A model generated the notes under the pieces. That model had not been told where the DNA came from. It worked only from the letters and a program-made list of their open reading frames with translations, and ran no database searches. Positions 1-7,429 of a stretch of DNA of 64,000 bases are shown one piece after another. Positions within the stretch are counted from its first letter, which is position 1, and each line of letters begins with the position of its first letter. A program made the translations under genes and the position numbers. Source of the DNA: Bacteroidales bacterium (lineage in GTDB: Bacteria; Bacteroidota; Bacteroidia; Bacteroidales; WCHB1-69); contig JAEEQE010000005.1 in NCBI GenBank assembly GCA_016285145.1, positions 58,230-122,229 of the forward strand, read 5' to 3'.

Positions 1-104
1 ATACGTTACAGCAGATTGAGAGCCATCTCTTGATGAGACATTACGACGGTCTCACTAAGTCGGGCCGTATCAAAGGCCGTATGGGTGGTGTTTATGGAGG
101 ATAA
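1..104 (+). CDS. secY: SecY preprotein translocase subunit, C-terminal end (partial)
   Basis: Only the last 33 codons are in the window. They read in the third frame as TLQQIESHLLMRHYDG... and end in ...GGVYGG followed by TAA. This matches the cytoplasmic C-terminal tail of bacterial SecY, the pore subunit of the Sec translocase in the inner membrane. The stop overlaps the ATG of map (TAATG), so the two genes are translationally coupled, as expected in the spc operon. The gene runs off the left edge; identification rests on the tail sequence and on the position before map-infA-rpmJ. Confidence 0.85.
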   Translation, partial: TLQQIESHLLMRHYDGLTKSGRIKGRMGGVYGG

Positions 105-910
105 TGGAGAACATGTTCAGAAGAATCAAATATAAATCCGAAGCCGACTTCGAGAAGCTGAGAAAGAGCGCTCATGTGGTGGCTGTTGCCTTGGCAGAGG
201 TTGCCAAGTACATCAAGCCCGGTGTGCCCTTGACCTACCTTGACCAGATAGGGGAGGAGTGCATCCGCGACCATCACGCGATTCCTTCTTTCAAGGGGTT
301 CGAGGGTTTTCCCGCTGCGCTCTGCCTCTCGGTGAACGACGTGGTGGTTCATGGCATCCCCAAAGCGGGCATGTACCTGAACGACGGCGATATCCTGTCG
401 GTGGATTGCGGGGCTCTTCTGGACGGTTTTCATGGTGATTTCGCCTACACGTTCGCCGTTGGGGAGGTTTCCGAGGAGGTTCGTCTGCTGATGGACCGCA
501 CCAAGGAATCCCTCAACAAGGCCATCGAGGTGGCTGTGGCGGGCAAGACGGTAGGCGATATCGGCCACACGGTGGAAACATACGTGGGCAAGTACAACTA
601 CGGCGTGGTGCGCGAGCTATGCGGCCATGGCATCGGCAAGGACATGCACGAGCGTCCCGACATCCCCAATTTCGGTCGGCCCAACAGTGGCGATCGTCTG
701 CAGGAGGGCATGTGCATCTGCATCGAACCGATGATCACGCTCGGCTCGCACAAAATTTACATGGAGCAGGACGGATGGACCATCCGCACCCGTGACCACA
801 AGCCTGCCGCCCATTACGAACACCAGCTGGCCATCACCTCCAAGGGAACGGAAGTCATCTCCTCCTATAAACTGATAGGTGAAGTCATCGGAACGAACGA
901 ACTCTATTAA
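104..910 (+). CDS. map: Type I methionine aminopeptidase
   Basis: The product is 268 residues and removes the N-terminal methionine from nascent cytosolic proteins, using two metal ions. Visible family features are the segment [19 protein letters not shown], which holds the two metal-binding aspartates, then GHGIG with the metal-ligand histidine, and the late EPMI and EHQLAIT segments supplying the glutamate ligands. The length is normal for a type I enzyme without an N-terminal zinc extension. The ATG at 104 overlaps the secY stop; a second in-frame ATG at 113 (MFRRIKYKS) is equally plausible. It lies between secY and infA, the usual Bacteroidetes order in this operon. Confidence 0.95.
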   Translation: MENMFRRIKYKSEADFEKLRKSAHVVAVALAEVAKYIKPGVPLTYLDQIGEECIRDHHAIPSFKGFEGFPAALCLSVNDVVVHGIPKAGMYLNDGDILSVDCGALLDGFHGDFAYTFAVGEVSEEVRLLMDRTKESLNKAIEVAVAGKTVGDIGHTVETYVGKYNYGVVRELCGHGIGKDMHERPDIPNFGRPNSGDRLQEGMCICIEPMITLGSHKIYMEQDGWTIRTRDHKPAAHYEHQLAITSKGTEVISSYKLIGEVIGTNELY

Positions 911-921
911 AAATACAGAAT

Positions 922-1143
922 ATGGCAAAGCAATCATCATTCGATTTGGACGGCATCGTGACGGAAGCGTGCGGGAACGGGCTCTACCGGGTGCAGCTGG
1001 AAAGCGGGCATGTGATCATCGCCCACCTCTCCGGCAAGATGCGCCTGCATTACATCAAGATCCTGCCCGGCGACAAAGTCCAGGTGGCCATGTCTCCGTA
1101 TGACCTCACCAAGGGGCGGATAACCTTCCGTTATAAAAGTTAA
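922..1143 (+). CDS. infA: Translation initiation factor IF-1
   Basis: The 73-residue product is a complete IF-1, a single OB-fold protein that binds the A site of the 30S subunit during initiation. The body contains the family signature around [20 protein letters not shown] and ends in GRITFRYKS, the normal C-terminus. It starts 11 bases after the map stop and lies between map and rpmJ, the standard location in spc operons. The leader is A-rich rather than Shine-Dalgarno-like. Confidence 0.97.
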   Translation: MAKQSSFDLDGIVTEACGNGLYRVQLESGHVIIAHLSGKMRLHYIKILPGDKVQVAMSPYDLTKGRITFRYKS

Positions 1144-1188
1144 GGAATCAAATAAAGAAAAATAATAACATCAATAAAACAGAAAAAA

Positions 1189-1305
1189 ATGAAAGTAAGA
1201 GCGTCAGTTAAAAAGAGATCAGAAGACTGTATCGTGGTGAAACGTCACGGAGTGGTTTACGTGATTAACAAGAAGAACCCTAAGATGAAACAGCGTCAGG
1301 GTTAG
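1189..1305 (+). CDS. rpmJ: 50S ribosomal protein L36
   Basis: A 38-codon gene, [14 protein letters not shown]... ending in ...KMKQRQG. L36 is a small protein of the large subunit that contacts 23S rRNA. This is the zinc-free form: the usual C-x2-C-x12-C-x4-H ribbon is reduced to one cysteine (C14). The leader is nearly all A and T, typical of Bacteroidetes initiation. It sits between infA and rpsM as in most bacteria. Confidence 0.96.
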   Translation: MKVRASVKKRSEDCIVVKRHGVVYVINKKNPKMKQRQG

Positions 1306-1355
1306 GATTTATCATCGAATAAAATTATTAATTAACAATAAAATATTAAAGTAAT

Positions 1356-1730
1356 ATGGCAAGAATTGCAGGTATTGATTTACCGAAGAACAAACATGGC
1401 GAGATCGGCTTGACCTACATTTACGGAATCGGCAGAAGCACTGCCCAAAAGATTCTGACGAAGGCCGGTATCAGCTGGGACAAAAAGGTAAATGAATGGA
1501 ACGACGATGAGTTGGCAGTTATCCGTGGATTGGTTAATGATTTGAAGGTGGAAGGTCCTCTGAGATCTGAGGAGCAGATGAACATCAAGCGACTGATGGA
1601 TATCGGCTGTTACAGAGGCATCCGTCACCGTTTGGGATTACCGGTACGTGGACAGAGCACGAAGAACAACGCCCGTACACGTAAGGGACGTAAGAAAACT
1701 GTTGCAAACAAGAAGAAAGCAACCAAGTAG
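1356..1730 (+). CDS. rpsM: 30S ribosomal protein S13
   Basis: The 124-residue product starts [13 protein letters not shown] and has the basic tail [20 protein letters not shown]13 sits in the head of the small subunit and contacts the P-site tRNA and 23S rRNA bridges. The internal segment [12 protein letters not shown] is the helix-two-turn-helix motif, and [14 protein letters not shown] is the conserved RNA-binding loop. It is followed after 35 bases by rpsK. Confidence 0.98.
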   Translation: MARIAGIDLPKNKHGEIGLTYIYGIGRSTAQKILTKAGISWDKKVNEWNDDELAVIRGLVNDLKVEGPLRSEEQMNIKRLMDIGCYRGIRHRLGLPVRGQSTKNNARTRKGRKKTVANKKKATK

Positions 1731-1765
1731 TTAATAATCATTACGGATAGAGAAAACATACAGTT

Positions 1766-2155
1766 ATGGCAAAAAATACTAAAACATCCAAGAAAAAAGT
1801 TGTCAGAATTGAGGCTTCTGGAAAAGCGTTCATATATGCATCTTTTAATAACGTTATTGTTTCCCTTACCAATAATGACGGTCAGGTTATTTCCTGGTCC
1901 TCTGCCGGTAAGATGGGATACAGAGGTTCCAAGAAAAACACCCCTTACGCTGCCCAGATGGTGGCTCAGGATTGTGCCAAGGTCGCTTACGATCTCGGTC
2001 TGCGCAAGGTGAAGGTTTACGTTAAAGGTCCGGGACAAGGCCGTGAATCTGCAATCCGCTCCATCAACACCACGGGTATCATCGTGGAAGAGATTACGGA
2101 TGTCACTCCGCTTCCGCACAACGGTTGCCGTCCTCCCAAACACAGAAGAGTATAA
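1766..2155 (+). CDS. rpsK: 30S ribosomal protein S11
   Basis: The product has 129 residues. S11 lies on the platform of the 30S subunit next to the mRNA exit path. The signatures [20 protein letters not shown] and [19 protein letters not shown], and the C-terminal [20 protein letters not shown], are diagnostic. The short lysine-rich N-terminus ([13 protein letters not shown]) is usual for this phylum. Part of the run rpsM-rpsK-rpsD-rpoA-rplQ. Confidence 0.98.
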   Translation: MAKNTKTSKKKVVRIEASGKAFIYASFNNVIVSLTNNDGQVISWSSAGKMGYRGSKKNTPYAAQMVAQDCAKVAYDLGLRKVKVYVKGPGQGRESAIRSINTTGIIVEEITDVTPLPHNGCRPPKHRRV

Positions 2156-2196
2156 TTTTTTACAGTATCTTATAACAATAAAAAAAGTTTACAATT

Positions 2197-2802
2197 ATGG
2201 CAAGATATACAGGACCTAAAACGAAAATCGCAAGAAAATTCAAAGAACCGATTTACGGACCGGACAAGAGTCTGGAGAGAAAGAACTACGCTCCGGGCCA
2301 GCATGGTCAGAGCCGGAGACGCTCCAAACTTTCCGAGTACGGCATGCAGCTTCAGGAGAAGCAGAAAGCCAAATACACCTACGGTCTTCTTGAGCGTCAG
2401 TTCCGCAAACTGTTCCATTTGGCAGCCCGCAAGAAGGGTGTCACGGGCCAGAACCTCATGCAGCTTATCGAGTCCCGCTTGGACAATGTGGTGTTCCGCT
2501 TGGGCATTGCGCCTTCCCGTGCCGCCGCCCGCCAGTTGGTTTCCCACCGCCACATCTCCGTCAACGGCGCCATCTGCAACATTCCTTCCCGTCTGCTGGT
2601 TCCCGGCGATACGGTGGAGGTGCGCGAGCGCTCCCAAGCTCTTGAAGTCATCACCAATTCCCTCAGCGGCAAGGCGATGAACTCCGCTTGGCTCGAATGG
2701 GATGGCAACCTCATGGTCGGCAAGTTCATGAACTATCCGCAGCGCGAGGAAATCCCCGAGACCATTAACGAGCAGGCTATCGTCGAGTTGTACTCCAAAT
2801 AG
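2197..2802 (+). CDS. rpsD: 30S ribosomal protein S4
   Basis: The 201-residue product is a primary 16S rRNA-binding protein. It begins [15 protein letters not shown] and contains the S4 domain from about residue 92 ([20 protein letters not shown]) to about 155. The zinc-cysteine cluster of some S4 proteins is absent, as in many Bacteroidetes. Its TAG stop is the first point of contact with a heptamer repeat array (2801-2896) that separates it from rpoA. In other bacteria S4 can repress its own operon; nothing here shows that directly. Confidence 0.98.
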   Translation: MARYTGPKTKIARKFKEPIYGPDKSLERKNYAPGQHGQSRRRSKLSEYGMQLQEKQKAKYTYGLLERQFRKLFHLAARKKGVTGQNLMQLIESRLDNVVFRLGIAPSRAAARQLVSHRHISVNGAICNIPSRLLVPGDTVEVRERSQALEVITNSLSGKAMNSAWLEWDGNLMVGKFMNYPQREEIPETINEQAIVELYSK

Positions 2803-2896
2803 TGATCAGTGATTAGTGAACAGTGATCAGAACAAAGAACCCTTCCGGATCACAGTTCACAGCTCACAGTTCACACGATATTAATTACAGATCACA
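2801..2896. repeat. Inverted pair of 7-bp tandem arrays between rpsD and rpoA
   Basis: Directly after the rpsD stop are four heptamers in phase: AGTGATC, AGTGATT, AGTGAAC, AGTGATC (2801-2828). After a 19-base spacer come heptamers in the opposite sense: GATCACA, GTTCACA, GCTCACA, GTTCACA (2848-2875), then the degenerate CGATATT and AATTACA, and a final in-phase GATCACA (2890-2896). The two arrays can pair into a long hairpin of about 28 bp in the mRNA. The first array includes the last two bases of the rpsD stop codon. The architecture matches the arrays around the two S23-family genes at 26.6-27.1 kb and 55.9-56.4 kb, but no gene lies between the arms here. Confidence 0.8.
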
Positions 2897-2913
2897 AATT
2901 AAAACACAAAAAA

Positions 2914-3909
2914 ATGGCAATATTAACATTTCAGAAACCCGATAAGGTCATCATGAACGAGGCCGACGATTTTCACGGCATATTTGAATTTCGTCCCCTG
3001 CAGCAAGGCTACGGCGTAACCATCGGTAACGCCCTGCGCCGCGTGCTGCTCTCTTCATTGGAAGGCTATGCCATTACCTCCGTCAAAATCGAGGGTGTTG
3101 CCCAGGAGTTCTCCTCCATCGCGGGCGTGATGGAAGATGTCACCGACATCGTCCTGAACCTCAAGCAGGTGCGTTTCAAGAACAAGATTGAGAACAACAA
3201 TGCTGAGAAGGCTACCATCATCATCTCCGGCCAGGAACAGTTCACCGCCGGTGATATGAACCGCTTCCTCAACTTCTTCCAGGTCCTCAATCCCGAGCTG
3301 CTGATCTGCCGCATGGAACCCTCTGTGAAACTGGTCATGGAGATCACCATCGACAAAGGTCGCGGTTATGTGCCCGTGGAGGACAACCACACATTGCACG
3401 AGGGCATCAACGTCATCGCCATCGATTCCATCCATACGCCCATCAAGAATGTGAAGTATGTGATTGAACCGTACCGCGTTGAGCAGAAGACGGACTTTGA
3501 AAAGCTGGTGCTGGAAATCGATACGGATGGTTCCATCAACCCGAAAGACGCGTTGAAGGAAGCCGCCAAGATCCTGATTCAGCATTTTGCGCTTTTCTCC
3601 GATGACAAGATCTCCTTGGATACGCCGGAAGAGCCCGCCACAGTGGAGGATTTTGATGAGGACGACATTCTCAAACGTCAGATTCTCAAATCCAAACTCG
3701 TGGATATGGACCTCTCCGTCAGAGCGCTGAACTGCCTGAAATCGGCAGAACTGGAAACGCTCGGTGACTTGGTGGCCATCCATAAGAGTGACCTCCTCAA
3801 GTTCCGCAACTTCGGTAAGAAATCCCTTGCCGAGTTGGAGGAATTGGTGAAATCCAAAGGTTTGGAGTTTGGAATGAATGTATCAAAGTATAAATTAGAT
3901 AGAGATTAA
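2914..3909 (+). CDS. rpoA: DNA-directed RNA polymerase alpha subunit
   Basis: The product has 331 residues, a normal length. The N-terminal assembly domain carries [20 protein letters not shown], the signature of the dimerisation region. The C-terminal domain (about residues 250-325) carries [16 protein letters not shown] and [18 protein letters not shown], the helix-hairpin-helix segment that binds UP elements and activators. The gene follows the heptamer hairpin after rpsD by 17 bases and precedes rplQ by 4 bases. Confidence 0.98.
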   Translation: MAILTFQKPDKVIMNEADDFHGIFEFRPLQQGYGVTIGNALRRVLLSSLEGYAITSVKIEGVAQEFSSIAGVMEDVTDIVLNLKQVRFKNKIENNNAEKATIIISGQEQFTAGDMNRFLNFFQVLNPELLICRMEPSVKLVMEITIDKGRGYVPVEDNHTLHEGINVIAIDSIHTPIKNVKYVIEPYRVEQKTDFEKLVLEIDTDGSINPKDALKEAAKILIQHFALFSDDKISLDTPEEPATVEDFDEDDILKRQILKSKLVDMDLSVRALNCLKSAELETLGDLVAIHKSDLLKFRNFGKKSLAELEELVKSKGLEFGMNVSKYKLDRD

Positions 3910-3913
3910 TAAT

Positions 3914-4405
3914 ATGAGACACGCGAAAAGAATCAATCATTTAGGAAGAACGGATGCCCATAGAAAGGCCATGATGGCCAATATGGCTACATCTCTGATT
4001 ATGCATAAGAGAATTTCCACGACCTTGGCAAAGGCAAAAGAATTGAGGAAGTTCGTAGAGCCCATCGTCACGCGCAGCAAGAATGATACGACGCATTCCA
4101 GACGTATGGTCTTCTCCCAGCTTCGTAACAAATATGCCGTCACCGAGTTGTTCCGTGAGATTTCCCAGAAGATCGCCACGCGCCCCGGCGGATACACTCG
4201 TATCCTGAAGACCGGCTTCCGCAAGGGTGACAATGCCGAGATGTGCATCATCGAATTTGTGGACTACAATGAAACCTACACCACCGAAGGTGGCAAGAAG
4301 AAATCGACCCGTACCCGTAGAAGCAGCAAGAAGGCTGTCAAGACGGAGGAAGTGGTGGCCGAAGCCGCTGCTGAAACCGTTGCCGAAGAGCCTAAGGCCG
4401 AATAG
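3914..4405 (+). CDS. rplQ: 50S ribosomal protein L17
   Basis: The 163-residue product starts [20 protein letters not shown], the L17 signature, and the conserved core ends near residue 120. A C-terminal extension rich in Lys, Ala and Glu (about residues 125-163, ending VAEEPKAE) is longer than in Escherichia coli but common in Bacteroidetes. L17 lies near the peptide exit tunnel on the 50S subunit. It is the last gene of the ribosomal run; a Rho-independent terminator follows at 4432. Confidence 0.97.
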   Translation: MRHAKRINHLGRTDAHRKAMMANMATSLIMHKRISTTLAKAKELRKFVEPIVTRSKNDTTHSRRMVFSQLRNKYAVTELFREISQKIATRPGGYTRILKTGFRKGDNAEMCIIEFVDYNETYTTEGGKKKSTRTRRSSKKAVKTEEVVAEAAAETVAEEPKAE

Positions 4406-4431
4406 TATTTGTCGTACGGATTACGCCATGC

Positions 4432-4463
4432 AGAGGATGGACTGGTGTTCATCCTCTTTTTTT
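4432..4463 (+). terminator. Rho-independent terminator of the ribosomal operon
   Basis: Arms AGAGGATG (4432-4439) and CATCCTCT (4450-4457) are perfectly complementary and are followed directly by a run of T. It is 27 bases after the rplQ stop. Confidence 0.85.
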
Positions 4464-4570
4464 GTTTGTATCTGCGGTCATTACATTTCATTTGTATAAT
4501 TCGCTGAAAAGTACCATGGCGCGTCTCTACATTCGGTAAATTCTTAGCCTGTCTATATTTGAAATTTATG

Positions 4571-4578
4571 TATTTTTG
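4571..4578 (+). promoter_or_regulatory. Bacteroidetes -7 element upstream of rfbA
   Basis: TATTTTTG fits the TAnnTTTG consensus of the primary sigma factor of this phylum. It is 37 bases before the rfbA ATG. The -33 element is weak at the expected distance. Confidence 0.5.
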
Positions 4579-4615
4579 CACCTCACAAATTGAAAAATAG
4601 AAAACACAACGAGCT

Positions 4616-5476
4616 ATGAAAGGAATCGTATTGGCAGGCGGGGCCGGAACCCGTCTTCATCCCATCACGCTGGCCATGAGCAAGCAGCTTATGCCCATCT
4701 ATGACAAGCCCATGATCTATTACCCGATCTCGACGCTCATGCAAGCAGACATTCGGGAAATCCTCATCATATCCACCCCGCAGGACCTGCCTAACTTCGA
4801 GCACCTGCTGGGCGATGGCTCCCGTATCGGATGTCGTTTCGAGTATAAGGTGCAGGAAGTTCCTAACGGCCTTGCGCAGGCCTTTGTGCTTGGCGAGGAG
4901 TTTATCGGCAATGATAAGGCAGCGCTTGTGCTGGGTGACAACATCTTCTACGGTGGCGGTATCGAACACCATCTGATGGAGAGCAAGGATCCCGACGGTG
5001 GCGTGATTTTCGCCTATCACGTGTCGGATCCGGAGCGTTACGGCGTGGTGGAGTTTGATGCGGACATGAAGGCGGTATCCATTGAGGAGAAGCCCAAGCA
5101 GCCCAAGTCCAACTATGCGGTTCCGGGGCTTTACTTCTACGACAACAGCGTGGTGGAGGTGGCCAAGAACATCAAACCCAGTGCGCGTGGCGAGTACGAG
5201 ATTACGGATGTGAACCGTTATTATTTGGAAGCCGGTAAGCTGAAGGTCTGCAAGTTGGACCGCGGCACTGCTTGGCTCGACACAGGCACGTTCAACTCCT
5301 TGATCGAGGCCACGCAGTTCGTGCAGGTCATCGAGGCGCGTCAGGGCCTGAAGGTGGGCTGCATTGAGGAGATCGCCTACAAGCACGGCTTCATCGATGC
5401 TGCCCAGTTGGAGGAGATTGCCCAGCCCTTGATGAAGAGTGGCTATGGCGCCTATCTGATGGGCTTGCTGAAATAG
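4616..5476 (+). CDS. rfbA: Glucose-1-phosphate thymidylyltransferase
   Basis: The 286-residue protein catalyses glucose-1-phosphate + dTTP to dTDP-glucose + diphosphate, the first step of dTDP-L-rhamnose synthesis for surface polysaccharides. The N-terminus [16 protein letters not shown] is the nucleotidyltransferase signature; [18 protein letters not shown] and [12 protein letters not shown] carry substrate and metal-binding residues, and [13 protein letters not shown] and [10 protein letters not shown] are conserved in the RfbA family. Length is standard. It has its own promoter and terminator, so it is a single-gene unit; no rfbBCD follows here. Confidence 0.96.
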   Translation: MKGIVLAGGAGTRLHPITLAMSKQLMPIYDKPMIYYPISTLMQADIREILIISTPQDLPNFEHLLGDGSRIGCRFEYKVQEVPNGLAQAFVLGEEFIGNDKAALVLGDNIFYGGGIEHHLMESKDPDGGVIFAYHVSDPERYGVVEFDADMKAVSIEEKPKQPKSNYAVPGLYFYDNSVVEVAKNIKPSARGEYEITDVNRYYLEAGKLKVCKLDRGTAWLDTGTFNSLIEATQFVQVIEARQGLKVGCIEEIAYKHGFIDAAQLEEIAQPLMKSGYGAYLMGLLK

Positions 5477-5500
5477 AGGGTGTTTTTCATAAGGATACAT

Positions 5501-5535
5501 AAATCCCGTATCACATTGTGGTGCGGGATTTTTTT
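5501..5535 (+). terminator. Rho-independent terminator of rfbA
   Basis: A long stem starts AAATCCCG and closes with CGGGATTT; counting G-U pairs it is about 14 bp with a three-base loop, and it is followed by a run of seven T. Confidence 0.85.
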
Positions 5536-5626
5536 GTTGTCTGTATGTCGTTGTTTTGCCGTGAGGCAGGGCAGCGGGTTTTCGTGTCCACTTTTTGGAG
5601 CTGGTACAATTGTTGCCATAAAATAG

Positions 5627-5706
5627 GGGATTTTGGAATAATCCCGATAATAAAATTTGGGGATTCTGGAATAAAATCCACTTTTTGTTTTTGGGATTCT
5701 GGAATA
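5627..5706 (+). repeat. Three 33-bp-spaced copies of a GGGATTyTGGAATA motif (operator-like)
   Basis: The 14-base motif occurs at 5627-5640 (with TTTT), 5660-5673 and 5693-5706, exactly 33 bases apart, that is about three helical turns. Copies 1 and 2 are followed by AATCC(C), giving a short dyad with the GGGATT start. The third copy lies between the -33 and -7 elements of the promoter at 5688-5719. Spacing, dyads and position suggest binding sites for a repressor of the downstream ATPase gene; the binding protein is unknown. Confidence 0.65.
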
Positions 5707-5719
5707 TTTAGTATCTTTG
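5688..5719 (+). promoter_or_regulatory. Promoter of the AAA/DUF4143 ATPase gene
   Basis: A -33 element TTTTTG (5688-5693) is separated by 18 bases from a -7 element TATCTTTG (5712-5719), close to the Bacteroidetes consensus. Repeat copy 3 fills the spacer. The ATG at 5740 is 20 bases downstream. Confidence 0.7.
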
Positions 5720-5739
5720 CACTTGAAAATAAACTTGTT

Positions 5740-7080
5740 ATGGCGGAAGAAAGAATATTCAAACGCAAGATTTACAACCAGATGCTCCAATGGAAACATG
5801 AGCGGGACGGCAAAACTGCGCTTCTGGTAAAAGGGGCGCGGAGAGTAGGCAAATCAACGATAGTGGAAGAATTTGCACGAAACGAATATCAGTCCTACCT
5901 TCTAATCGACTTTTCCGAGGCCTCACAAGAGGTGAGGTCTCTTTTTGACAACCTGATGGACCTCAACTACATCTTTCTTCGCCTACAGTCGCTCTACAAC
6001 GTTAATCTTCATGAACGGCAGTCGGTTGTCATTTTCGACGAGGTGCAGAAATGTCCAATGGCCCGCCAGGCCATTAAAAAACTCGTCAAGGACCATCGCT
6101 ACGACTATATCGAGACAGGCTCGCTTATATCTATTCGTAAAAACACGAAGGACATAATCATCCCAAGCGAGGAAACCAGAATAAGTATGTATCCCATGGA
6201 TTATGAAGAGTTTCGTTGGGCGTTGGGTGATTCCGCCTCAATTCCTCTTTTGAGGCAGTTCTACGACAAATGGCTTCCACTTCGACAGGCCTTGAACAAG
6301 GCTTTACGCGACTTTCACCTCTACATGCTGATTGGAGGGATGCCACAAGCGGTAAACGAATACCTTGACACCAACAACCTCAGCAAGGTTGATCTGGTGA
6401 AACGTGAAATTCTGGAGTTGTATTTTGACGATTTTATCAAGATAGATCCCACTTATCGTGCGTCAAGGCTGTTTCAAGCTATTCCGTCGGAGCTGAACAA
6501 AAACGCCTCGCGTTACCAGGTTGGCAGTGTGCTGTCCGATAGCGAACGCAAAAATATCGATGAAATTTTGGAAGCAATGAGGGAAAGCATGGTCGTCAAT
6601 TTCGCATTTCATGCCAACGACCCATCGGTTGGGTTGCCATTACACAGCAATACGGAACAGTACAAAATATATGTTGGCGACACGGGACTGTTTGTCACTC
6701 TTGCTTTTTGGGACAAGGACATCACCGAGAACGTCATCTATCAGAAGCTTCTCTCCGACAAACTCTCCGCCAACCTTGGCTATGTCTATGAGAACATTGT
6801 TGCACAAGTGCTCACGGCCAATGGCAACAGACTCTTCTACCACGCATGGCCTTCAACGACTTCAAACCACAACTACGAGGTTGACTTTCTCCTTTCGCGA
6901 GGAGCAAAAATATGGCCTCTTGAGGTAAAGTCTTCTGGCTACAAAACCCACAAATCGCTTGATGAGTTCTGCCGCAAATATTCCGAACGCATAAACAACC
7001 CACATCTTATCTACACCAAAGACTATGGCAAGAATGGTGTCACCACACTGCTTCCCGTTATGATGACGATGTTTTTGTGA
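5740..7080 (+). CDS. AAA_14 / DUF4143 family ATPase
   Basis: The 446-residue product belongs to the widespread AAA_14-DUF4143 family, whose cellular role is poorly known. Residues 25-40 hold the Walker A site KGARRVGKSTIVEEF; VVIFDEVQK is Walker B; ETGSLISIRK is the sensor region. The C-terminal DUF4143 part contains EVDFLLSRGAKIWPLEVKS, the D...ExK arrangement of a PD-(D/E)xK nuclease-like fold. I chose the ATG at 5740 because the promoter -7 element ends at 5719, which excludes upstream in-frame starts. The C-terminal sequence LIYTKDYGKNGVTTLLPVMM is mirrored by a stray fragment at 23006-23089. Members are often accessory genes with variable distribution. Confidence 0.88.
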   Translation: MAEERIFKRKIYNQMLQWKHERDGKTALLVKGARRVGKSTIVEEFARNEYQSYLLIDFSEASQEVRSLFDNLMDLNYIFLRLQSLYNVNLHERQSVVIFDEVQKCPMARQAIKKLVKDHRYDYIETGSLISIRKNTKDIIIPSEETRISMYPMDYEEFRWALGDSASIPLLRQFYDKWLPLRQALNKALRDFHLYMLIGGMPQAVNEYLDTNNLSKVDLVKREILELYFDDFIKIDPTYRASRLFQAIPSELNKNASRYQVGSVLSDSERKNIDEILEAMRESMVVNFAFHANDPSVGLPLHSNTEQYKIYVGDTGLFVTLAFWDKDITENVIYQKLLSDKLSANLGYVYENIVAQVLTANGNRLFYHAWPSTTSNHNYEVDFLLSRGAKIWPLEVKSSGYKTHKSLDEFCRKYSERINNPHLIYTKDYGKNGVTTLLPVMMTMFL

Positions 7081-7129
7081 AATATAACGTAACCTAATCT
7101 AATCTAATCCAATTTTTTTTATCTTTGTC

Positions 7130-7166
7130 CCGTTGTTTTGCCAAAAGACAGAACAACGGTTTTTTA
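7130..7166 (+). terminator. Rho-independent terminator after the ATPase gene
   Basis: Arms CCGTTGTT (7130-7137) and AACAACGG (7152-7159) are followed by seven T. A TATCTTTG box lies just upstream (7120-7127), so a very short promoter-proximal transcript is also possible. The remaining bases of this 349-base gap hold the element at 7306 and nothing else I can recognise. Confidence 0.7.
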
Positions 7167-7305
7167 TTGAAAAGAAAGCGAGTTTTCGCTTATCCGTCTC
7201 GGTGAATCTGGACAATTCTCGAATGTTAGTACGGATATCGGAAATCAAGCTTGCCTAATGAGTATTTATTGCCAAATACGAATAGGTGGGGCTTGTTCTT
7301 CAGTA

Positions 7306-7389
7306 TCTTACTAACAGGGAGTCCAGCCCTACCGAGTGGAGACTGTCGAATTGAAGCTCCACTTTCTTTGTGTGTGGTGTTCAGTAAGA
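7306..7389 (+). ncRNA. Candidate structured RNA or conserved intergenic element
   Basis: An outer pair TCTTACT (7306-7312) / AGTAAGA (7383-7389) encloses two further hairpins: AGGG (7316-7319) / CCCT (7327-7330), and AGTGGAG (7335-7341) / CTCCACT (7357-7363). This gives a closed multi-branch fold. The overlapping ORFs on both strands show no protein-like features. It lies 41 bases before the giant FISUMP gene, so it may be its 5' leader. I cannot match it to a named RNA family; assignment as RNA is inference from the nested complementarity. Confidence 0.35.
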
Positions 7390-7429
7390 AAGATAACGTT
7401 GATAGTATTAACAAATATAAATTTCAGAT

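Noticed and set aside
5627-5706. CRISPR array
   Set aside because: Only three imperfect 14-base cores with 19-base AT-rich gaps; no cas genes nearby and the last copy lies in a promoter.
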